Of a DNA stretch of 5,390 nucleotides, positions 1 to 4,712 are shown in pieces. Each line of letters opens with the position of its first letter. The stretch's first letter is position 1. The DNA is taken from NCBI GenBank assembly GCA_003601785.1, contig PIYA01000062.1:1-5390 (forward strand). The letters are read 5' to 3'. This stretch comes from Candidatus Bathyarchaeota archaeon (lineage in GTDB: Archaea; Thermoproteota; Bathyarchaeia; Bathyarchaeales; Bathycorpusculaceae). Made by a program: the position numbers and the translations under genes. Below the pieces are notes generated by a model. That model saw only the letters and a list, made by a program, of their open reading frames with translations, was not told the DNA's origin and made no database searches.

Positions 1-1
1 C

Positions 2-649
2 TTGCGAGTAAACGCTGAACCAGTTCTATTCATCTACAACATACCCTACCTTTATCAGAAGTTGCCGGTTCAAAGGGTCCACCAGCTGCTTGACTATGTA
101 AGACAGCAATTGGCAGAGAAGGGAGTCAACCTTTATATCATAGGTGACATGGGTGGAGGTCCGTCGCCAACCAATTTGAATTCAGATTGGCTTTATTCAA
201 TTAATGCCGCAACGAGCTACCTTTTCTCTGATCCAAGAAAGAAATGGGGAGTACTAGAAGACGCCAGAAAATACTATCCTCGATGGCTGTCAACAATGAG
301 CTCAAAGGGAATCGCCTTTGTTCCAAACGTCTATCCGGGGTTTAATAATACAAATAACACAAACGTCAGCCCACCATGGGCTGTACTTCCTCGTAACGAG
401 ACAAAGTTCAGAGATATGCTGGAAATCGCACTCGATCACACTGACAGTAATCTGGGTATTGCTATGATAACCTCATGGAATGAGTGGATGGAAGGAACAA
501 CGATAGAACCGTCAATGGAGGAAGGTGAGCTTTTCCTTCATGTTGTTTACGACATTGTTCCAGAATTTCCACAGTTCCTCATTTTGCCATTATTCATGGT
601 AGCAACACTACTAGCAGTTATAGTCCACAGAAGAAAACATACTGAATAG
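2..649 (+). CDS. Glycoside-hydrolase-like surface protein, C-terminal part (GH99/GH71-like, PEFP membrane anchor)
   Basis: This is the last 215 residues of a longer protein whose 5' end lies outside the window; the TTG at the left edge is probably an internal Leu codon. The segment SWNEWMEGTTIEPS (fragment residues 158-171) resembles the EWxEGTxIEP signature of GH99-type endo-mannosidases and WbsX-like relatives, so hydrolysis or handling of a glycan is the likely role. Residues 115-134 hold four N-x-S/T sequons, three of them back to back, which suits an N-glycosylated extracellular domain. The C-terminus reads VPEFP (186-190), then about 18 hydrophobic residues, then HRRKH, a layout like the archaeal PEF-CTERM sorting signal or a simple C-terminal anchor with the catalytic part outside the cell. 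Substrate is unknown. I am confident of the reading frame, fairly confident of the fold family, and unsure whether the tail is cleaved by an archaeosortase. Confidence 0.8.
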   Translation: MRVNAEPVLFIYNIPYLYQKLPVQRVHQLLDYVRQQLAEKGVNLYIIGDMGGGPSPTNLNSDWLYSINAATSYLFSDPRKKWGVLEDARKYYPRWLSTMSSKGIAFVPNVYPGFNNTNNTNVSPPWAVLPRNETKFRDMLEIALDHTDSNLGIAMITSWNEWMEGTTIEPSMEEGELFLHVVYDIVPEFPQFLILPLFMVATLLAVIVHRRKHTE

Positions 650-696
650 CTAATAGGATTCTCATTCTTTCTAAAATAGAATAACGAAGATTAGCA

Positions 697-712
697 TTCT
701 TTTTCTTCTTCT
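697..712 (+). terminator. T-rich terminator candidate after the glycoside-hydrolase-like gene
   Basis: A pyrimidine run, TTCTTTTTCTTCTTCT, begins 47 bases after the stop codon at 649. Archaeal transcription often ends at T-rich tracts without a strong hairpin. A weak 5-bp stem (TTCTA-AAA-TAGAA, 669-681) lies just upstream. The assignment rests on base composition only. Confidence 0.4.
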
Positions 713-762
713 ATCTGTTTCATACTTGATCATTGTGAAACTTACTGTTAAGATTGTCAATA

Positions 763-843
763 ATGCTAGATATGATAGTAGAGGCCGGAGCCACGCTCCT
801 AATATTGGTACTGGTTATACTTTCAAATGATTTCCAAAAATGA
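763..843 (+). CDS. Possible 26-residue single-helix membrane peptide
   Basis: An ATG frame in the spacer encodes a short peptide with an acidic start (MLDMIVEAGA), a hydrophobic stretch of about ten residues (TLLILVLVIL, 11-20) and a short polar tail ending DFQK. The composition is that of a small membrane helix, though a short one. There is no recognisable ribosome binding site in front of the ATG and no TATA-like box at a convincing distance. Its TGA overlaps the ATG of a second frame (840-1055), but that frame runs antisense into hutU and is not credible. It could be a real micro-peptide, a remnant of a lost membrane gene, or chance in A/T-rich DNA; I recognise no family. The 650-938 spacer otherwise shows only terminator-like tracts. 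Confidence 0.2.
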   Translation: MLDMIVEAGATLLILVLVILSNDFQK

Positions 844-851
844 CGATGGCA

Positions 852-898
852 AAGGAAAAACTAAAAAATAGAGAGAATCTGTTAATAAAAAGAAAGAA
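852..898 (-). terminator. T-rich terminator region downstream of hutU
   Basis: Read on the minus strand, the DNA beyond the hutU stop (939-941) contains TTCTTTCTTTTTATT at about 884-898 and then TATTTTTTAGTTTTTCC at about 854-870. Two successive T-tracts 40-85 bases past a stop are typical of archaeal intrinsic termination. No strong stem precedes them. The call is by composition and position. Confidence 0.4.
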
Positions 899-938
899 GG
901 TAGGTTTAGAGGCTTATAGTTTCTTAGTTTTGGAAGAC

Positions 939-2690
939 CTATTTCACCATGGGCGCCTTAATTCCCTTCTCTTTAATTATCCTCTTAGAAATAGCATAGC
1001 CAGCGTCAGCGTGTCTGACAACTCCGATGCCAGGGTCAAAAGTGAACAAACGTAAGGCTTTTTCTTCAGTCTCCTTAGTTCCATCCAAAACCATGCCGAA
1101 ACCAGCGGATATACTGTATCCCATACCCATACCACCTCCCTGATGCACAGCAATCCACGTTGCACCAGCACAAGCGTTCAGCAAAGCGTTCAGGATAGGC
1201 CAGTCAGCAACAGCGTCGCTTCCATCCTTCATGCCTTCGGTTTCCCTGTAAGGCGATGCGACACTTCCAGTGTCCAAATGGTCCCTTCCAACCCATATTG
1301 GCCCTATCTCTCCGTCAGCGACCATGTCGTTCACTATCTTGCCAAACCTAGCTCGCTCACCATATCCAAGCCAGCAAACCCTCGCTGGAAGACCCTGAAA
1401 CTTCACGTTTTTCCTAGCCTTCTTAATCCACCGCACAAGCCTCTTATTATATCCAAACTCCTTAATGATAACGTCATCTAGCTTAGCTATGTCCTTAGGG
1501 TCACCCCGCAGACTAGTCCACCTGAAGGGTCCCCTACCCTCCTCAAGCATCGGTCTCAGATAAGCTTGAATGAAACCCGGAAAAGCGAAGGCCTTCTTGA
1601 AACCCGCGTCATAAGCGTTCTTCCTTATGTTGTTTCCATACTCAAAGGCGACAGCTCCCTTCTCAACGAAACCAACAATAGCCTCAACGTGTTTTCTCAT
1701 GGACTCCATAGCCATCTTCACGTATTTCTTCGGGTTCTTAACCCTCAACTTTTCAGCTTCCTTCACGGTGAGGCCTGAAGGAACATAGCTTGACGGGTCA
1801 TGGGCGGGAGTTTGATCTGTGACCACGTCTGGTATTATGTTCTTACGTAGAAGCTTTGGAAGGACATCCGCCGCGTTTCCAAGTAAGCCTATGCTTATGG
1901 CTTTCCTCTTCCTCTTGGCTTCACGAACCATCTTAACGGCTTTGTCGAAGCTGTCAGTCCAGGTGTCAAGCAACCCGTTTTCGATGCTTCTCCTTATCAT
2001 CTCCCTGTCAACTTCAACCACAAGACCCACACCGTCATTCATTTTTATCGCGAGAGGCTGCGCACTGCCCATGGCTCCTAAACCAGCGGTTAAGGCAAAC
2101 CTCCCTTTCAACGTTCCACCAAAATGCTTGTCTGCAACGCTTGCGAAGGTTTCAAAGGTTCCTTGAAGAATCCCTTGAGTGCCTATGTAATTCCAGGAAC
2201 CAGCCGTGTACTGCCCGTACATTATCAAACCTTTCTTCTCCAACTTCCAGAAGTGCTCCCAAGTCGCCCATTTCCCAACAAGCATAGAGTTACACATAAC
2301 CATTCTCGGGGCAAGCTTATGCGTTCTGAACACGGCCACTGGTTTTCCACTCTGAATAACCAATGTTTCATCCTCTTTCATGGTTAACAACGTGTCCACT
2401 ATGGTTTCAAAGCACTCCCAGCTCCTAGCGGCTTTTCCGAATCCACCGTAAACAACAAGATTTTTCGGGTCTCTGCCAACGTTTATGTCTAAAACGTTGA
2501 AGAGCATCCTCAAAATTCCTTCAATCTGCCAATTGGCACAGTGAAGTTTCTCTCCGGTGATCACGTGTATCTCTTTTGTTTTCGGGTTGTAATTGCCAGC
2601 CTTAATCAACTCGTCTATTGGACGTTTAGCTCTCTTCTTAACTTTCACTTTAGTTTTGGTTTTCCTTTTTCTAGCTTTCATTTCAACCAT
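939..2690 (-). CDS. hutU: Urocanate hydratase (urocanase)
   Basis: HutU is a cytoplasmic NAD+-dependent enzyme that adds water to urocanate to give 4-imidazolone-5-propanoate, the second step of histidine degradation. At 583 residues it is slightly longer than the roughly 555-residue bacterial enzymes, and family blocks appear throughout: VVYGGFGKAARSWECF (79-94), YGQYTAGSWNYIGTQG (158-173), TAGLGAMGSAQP (201-212), LGNAADVLP (270-278), VTDQTPAHDP (290-299), GLPARVCW (433-440), GRDHLDTGSVASPYRET (468-484) and RHADAGY (559-565). Cys439 in GLPARVC corresponds to the conserved active-site cysteine (Cys410 in Pseudomonas putida). The first 23 residues are an unusual Lys/Arg-rich tail, possibly disordered. 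No clear ribosome binding site precedes the ATG at 2690; a second ATG three codons later is an alternative start. A near-leaderless message is plausible given the TATA-like box at 2721-2729. No hutH, hutI or formiminoglutamate gene is visible, so the rest of the pathway must lie elsewhere. Confidence 0.96.
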   Translation of the reverse strand: MVEMKARKRKTKTKVKVKKRAKRPIDELIKAGNYNPKTKEIHVITGEKLHCANWQIEGILRMLFNVLDINVGRDPKNLVVYGGFGKAARSWECFETIVDTLLTMKEDETLVIQSGKPVAVFRTHKLAPRMVMCNSMLVGKWATWEHFWKLEKKGLIMYGQYTAGSWNYIGTQGILQGTFETFASVADKHFGGTLKGRFALTAGLGAMGSAQPLAIKMNDGVGLVVEVDREMIRRSIENGLLDTWTDSFDKAVKMVREAKRKRKAISIGLLGNAADVLPKLLRKNIIPDVVTDQTPAHDPSSYVPSGLTVKEAEKLRVKNPKKYVKMAMESMRKHVEAIVGFVEKGAVAFEYGNNIRKNAYDAGFKKAFAFPGFIQAYLRPMLEEGRGPFRWTSLRGDPKDIAKLDDVIIKEFGYNKRLVRWIKKARKNVKFQGLPARVCWLGYGERARFGKIVNDMVADGEIGPIWVGRDHLDTGSVASPYRETEGMKDGSDAVADWPILNALLNACAGATWIAVHQGGGMGMGYSISAGFGMVLDGTKETEEKALRLFTFDPGIGVVRHADAGYAISKRIIKEKGIKAPMVK

Positions 2691-2708
2691 CCGACAGAAC
2701 TTTTCTGC

Positions 2709-2718
2709 ACGTTAACGT
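2709..2718. promoter_or_regulatory. Perfect 10-bp palindrome before hutU, candidate operator
   Basis: ACGTTAACGT is its own reverse complement. It sits between the TATA-like element (2721-2729) and the hutU start codon (2690), where a bound regulator would block the polymerase. A related AACGTT sits on the other side of the TATA-like element at 2728-2733. A 10-bp palindrome can arise by chance, so position is the main support. Confidence 0.3.
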
Positions 2719-2720
2719 CG

Positions 2721-2729
2721 AAAAATAAA
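2721..2729 (-). promoter_or_regulatory. TATA-like box for hutU
   Basis: On the minus strand the sequence is TTTATTTTT, centred about 35 bases before the hutU ATG. Archaeal transcription usually starts about 25 bases after the TATA box, which would put the start near 2699 and leave a leader of about nine bases; this fits the absence of a ribosome binding site. The same T-tract could instead help terminate the gene upstream, whose stop is at 2756. Confidence 0.35.
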
Positions 2730-2755
2730 CGTTGTTCGGATATTAGATTTTCCCT

Positions 2756-3394
2756 TTACACTTGATATTCCTCGCCTTTCCCTAGCACAACAACCTTAAC
2801 ATTCGAGTTAGCCTCCACCTTATCCTTGAACTCCTCTGGATTCGTGTCCCAACGGTGCATAGGCACGGCAACTTCAGGGTTAATCGCTATCGCGGCTTCA
2901 GCGGCTTCAGCGTTGTCCATGGTGTATGTGCCTCCGCTGGGTAGCAGAGCGACATCCACGTGTCCAAGATTTTTCATTTCAGGGATAAAATCCGTGTCTC
3001 CTGCATGATAGATAGTTTTTCCCTCAGCCGTCAACAAGTAGCCAACACCAAACCCCTTCGGGTGGAAAGGCTTTCCCGGAGCCTTAAACCGTTTGTAATT
3101 GTAGGCTTCAACGGCCTTAACCCTCAAGTTTCCGATGGTTGTTTCCTCTCCAGGCTTCAGCGTCTTAACGTTTCCACCTATCTTTGAAACGCAGTCTTCA
3201 GGGGCGATTATCACGGTGTTTTCACCGCGGATTTTTTTGATCTTAGACGTGTCGCAGTGGTCAAAATGTGAGTGTGTCACCAGTATTAAATCCGCTTTTT
3301 CTGAATATTCACCTTCGTAGGGGTCTATGTAGATGTTTTTCCCTTCAGCCTTGATCAGAAAACTTGCGTGTCCCAACCATTTGATTGAAACCAT
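2756..3394 (-). CDS. Metal-dependent hydrolase, metallo-beta-lactamase fold (UPF0173 / UlaG-like)
   Basis: The 212-residue protein is a complete single-domain metallo-beta-lactamase-fold hydrolase. Metal-binding features visible in order are GHAS near the start (His9), THSHFDHCD (40-48, the HxHxDH motif with His41, His43, Asp45 and His46), HAGDTDF (130-136, Asp133 bridging) and PMHRW (178-182, His180). The LPSGGTYTMD segment (151-160) is characteristic of the UPF0173/COG2220 subgroup. Its length is close to the usual 220-230 residues. Family members are soluble hydrolases, and most have no proven substrate; UlaG opens the lactone of L-ascorbate 6-phosphate, but nothing here shows that activity. 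The ATG is well supported by AGGTGAT ending six bases before it. The gene lies 65 bases before hutU on the same strand. Co-transcription is possible, and a link to opening or hydrolysing an imidazolone product is only speculation. Confidence 0.92.
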   Translation of the reverse strand: MVSIKWLGHASFLIKAEGKNIYIDPYEGEYSEKADLILVTHSHFDHCDTSKIKKIRGENTVIIAPEDCVSKIGGNVKTLKPGEETTIGNLRVKAVEAYNYKRFKAPGKPFHPKGFGVGYLLTAEGKTIYHAGDTDFIPEMKNLGHVDVALLPSGGTYTMDNAEAAEAAIAINPEVAVPMHRWDTNPEEFKDKVEANSNVKVVVLGKGEEYQV

Positions 3395-3400
3395 TACGGC

Positions 3401-3407
3401 ATCACCT
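3401..3407 (-). promoter_or_regulatory. Strong ribosome binding site for the UPF0173-type hydrolase
   Basis: Minus-strand AGGTGAT matches seven bases of the sequence complementary to the conserved 16S rRNA 3' end and ends six bases before the ATG at 3394. It fixes the start of the gene. Confidence 0.75.
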
Positions 3408-3443
3408 TCTCAGTTTTTGCACTTTCATTTCTAACTTTCCCTC

Positions 3444-3451
3444 TTATTTAA
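3444..3451 (-). promoter_or_regulatory. TATA-like box for the UPF0173-type hydrolase
   Basis: TTAAATAA on the minus strand is centred about 53 bases before the ATG. Initiation about 26 bases downstream would leave a leader of about 27 bases carrying the AGGTGAT site. It overlaps the left arm of the inverted repeat at 3449-3463. Confidence 0.5.
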
Positions 3452-3463
3452 GTTATCAACTTA
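3449..3463. promoter_or_regulatory. Inverted repeat in the divergent promoter region, candidate operator
   Basis: TAAGTT-ATC-AACTTA is a perfect 6-bp inverted repeat with a 3-bp centre. It overlaps the TATA-like box of the leftward hydrolase gene on the side where factor TFB would bind, and lies about 40-50 bases before the TATA-like element of the rightward PRTase gene. The repeated CTTATTT at 3443-3449 and 3460-3466 flanks it. A winged-helix regulator site is plausible; an A/T-rich coincidence cannot be excluded. Confidence 0.35.
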
Positions 3464-3495
3464 TTTGCGAACAAAACCATTTTCCAATAAACGAA

Positions 3496-3504
3496 GAATT
3501 TATG
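3496..3504 (+). promoter_or_regulatory. TATA-like box for the PRTase-Cgi121 unit
   Basis: GAATTTATG is centred about 48 bases before the TTG at 3548. Initiation some 25 bases later, near 3525, would leave a leader of about 20 bases that still carries the GAGGA site at 3535-3539. The match to a TATA box is modest. Confidence 0.35.
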
Positions 3505-3534
3505 TGCGTTCAAGGAGAACCTAACAAACCAGAA

Positions 3535-3539
3535 GAGGA
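3535..3539 (+). promoter_or_regulatory. Ribosome binding site supporting the TTG start of the PRTase
   Basis: GAGGA lies eight bases before the TTG at 3548. The nearest downstream ATG (3581) is out of frame and the next in-frame Met is residue 18, inside the conserved N-terminal helix, so the TTG start is preferred. Confidence 0.6.
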
Positions 3540-3547
3540 AACAGACT

Positions 3548-4150
3548 TTGAAGCCGAAAGGCGAATTTGAGGTTCCAACATGGAATCAGATATACACTAT
3601 GCTCTTGAACATGGCTGAAAAAATCCGCAGAGACGGATTCAAACCAGACGTAATCGTCGGTGTTTCTCGTGGCGGATGGCCGCCAGCCCGAGTCTTATCA
3701 GATTTGCTTGACAATCCAAACCTCGCGAATGTCAGAGCTGAATTCTACCTTGGAGTTGCCGAGACAAAGGGGGAACCGACGCTGACGCAGCCCGTTTCAG
3801 TGAATGTGAAAGGTAAAAAAGTGTTGGTTGTAGACGAAGTTGCTGACACTGGTAAGAGTTTGAAACTTGTGAAGGAACATTTGACCGAGAGAGGAGCATC
3901 AGAGATTAAGATAGCAACCGTTTATTACAAGCCCTGGAGCATCGTCAAACCAGACTATTACGAAAGGGAAACAAGCCTTTGGATAGTCTTCCCGTGGGAA
4001 GTGAAAGAAACCGTTAAAAAAATCATCAAGAAATGTAAGGAAAAGGAGAAATCCGTAGAAGAAGAAACTCAAAAGCTAATAGAATCTGGGGTTCCAGCAA
4101 AACTCGTTAAAAGGTTCACCTCAGAAATTTTAGAGGAAGAAAATTGCTGA
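3548..4150 (+). CDS. Purine-type phosphoribosyltransferase (COG2236-like)
   Basis: This 200-residue cytoplasmic enzyme belongs to the type I phosphoribosyltransferase fold. The 13-residue PRPP-binding motif is VLVVDEVADTGKS (92-104), with the two acidic residues Asp96 and Glu97 followed by the phosphate-binding loop. SRGGWPPAR (40-48) is the conserved loop after the first strand, and WIVFPWE (145-151) is typical of the archaeal COG2236 group. Related archaeal proteins act on 6-oxopurines such as hypoxanthine, xanthine or guanine, transferring ribose 5-phosphate from PRPP for salvage; base specificity cannot be read here. After FPWE comes a charged, probably helical tail of about 50 residues (151-200) ending in Cys. 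The gene starts with TTG and its last seven bases overlap Cgi121, which indicates one message and probably coupled translation. Confidence 0.88.
   Translation: MKPKGEFEVPTWNQIYTMLLNMAEKIRRDGFKPDVIVGVSRGGWPPARVLSDLLDNPNLANVRAEFYLGVAETKGEPTLTQPVSVNVKGKKVLVVDEVADTGKSLKLVKEHLTERGASEIKIATVYYKPWSIVKPDYYERETSLWIVFPWEVKETVKKIIKKCKEKEKSVEEETQKLIESGVPAKLVKRFTSEILEEENC
4133..4137 (+). promoter_or_regulatory. Ribosome binding site for Cgi121 inside the PRTase gene
   Basis: GAGGA within TAGAGGAAGA lies six bases before the TTG at 4144 and overlaps the last codons of the PRTase. It decides the start of Cgi121 and repeats the site used by the PRTase. Confidence 0.6.
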
Positions 4151-4710
4151 AATACGCGAAAGAGTTCAAAAAATACATTTTAATCACTGGTTTTAAAAAC
4201 GTGAAAATACGAGACAAAGAAAAATTCTTAAAGGCTGTTCAAAAGGCAAAGACCTCAAAAGTTGAAGCTCAATTTTTTGACGCAAAAACTATCGCAACAT
4301 GGCAGCATCTCTATTTCGCAGCCCTAAACGCGTTAAAAGCCTTCAAAAACAAAACAAACATATCGAGAAATCTTGCGATGGAAACCATGCTCTACGCTTC
4401 GGCACAACGCCAAATCAAGAAGGCCATGAACGTCTTCGGGGTTAAATCGGGTTCATCTGAGATTGCGGTGTTGATAATAGGAGAAAAACCGGAAGAGGTG
4501 AACTTAGCCTTAGCAAATATTCAAAGAATCGTAAACGTGAAAAATGATGACGAAACCTTGGAGTTTTCAGAGGAAAAAATGGCTTTGGCTAAAAAAAACT
4601 TTGAGATTTCAGATGAGGAAATCAAAGCCGTTATGAGAAAAGGCGACTTGAAAAAAGCGTTGGTTGACCTTGTGATTGAACGTGTGGCACTGCTAGCCAC
4701 TAAACGTTAG
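4144..4710 (+). CDS. KEOPS complex subunit Cgi121
   Basis: Cgi121 (CGI-121/TPRKB family) is an accessory subunit of KEOPS, the complex with Kae1, Bud32 and Pcc1 that makes N6-threonylcarbamoyladenosine (t6A) at position 37 of ANN-decoding tRNAs. Archaeal Cgi121 binds Bud32 and recruits tRNA through its 3' CCA end. The family core is clear: QFFDAKTIATWQHLYFAALNA (43-63), then NISRNLAMETMLYASAQRQI (72-91) followed by IKKAMNVFGVKSG, and a hydrophobic strand AVLIIGE (108-114). The C-terminal part (about 140-188) is charged and helical, making the protein somewhat longer than a minimal Cgi121 of about 150-170 residues. The start is TTG, overlapping the PRTase stop by seven bases and backed by the GAGGA site. 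No other KEOPS gene is visible. The gene ends two bases from the converging THUMP gene. Confidence 0.88.
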   Translation: MLKYAKEFKKYILITGFKNVKIRDKEKFLKAVQKAKTSKVEAQFFDAKTIATWQHLYFAALNALKAFKNKTNISRNLAMETMLYASAQRQIKKAMNVFGVKSGSSEIAVLIIGEKPEEVNLALANIQRIVNVKNDDETLEFSEEKMALAKKNFEISDEEIKAVMRKGDLKKALVDLVIERVALLATKR

Positions 4711-4712
4711 GC

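Noticed and set aside
787..799. Small hairpin GGAGC-CAC-GCTCC in the spacer
   Set aside because: The stem is only 5 bp with no T-tract after it, so neither a terminator nor a structured RNA can be supported.
840..1055. Plus-strand 71-residue frame starting in the spacer
   Set aside because: More than half of it is antisense to the end of hutU, it has no ribosome binding site or recognisable domain, and its Lys-rich start simply translates A-rich terminator DNA.
1143..2387. Several plus-strand frames of 70-115 codons opposite hutU
   Set aside because: They are complement shadows of a clearly real, motif-complete urocanase and show no family features of their own.
2826..3320. Plus-strand frames opposite the metallo-hydrolase
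   Set aside because: They lie entirely antisense to a gene whose metal-binding motifs are complete.
3392..3407. Two-codon upstream frame (ATG CCG TAA) overlapping the hydrolase start
   Set aside because: Its ATG lies within the ribosome binding site itself, too close for independent initiation; it is a by-product of the AGGTGAT sequence.
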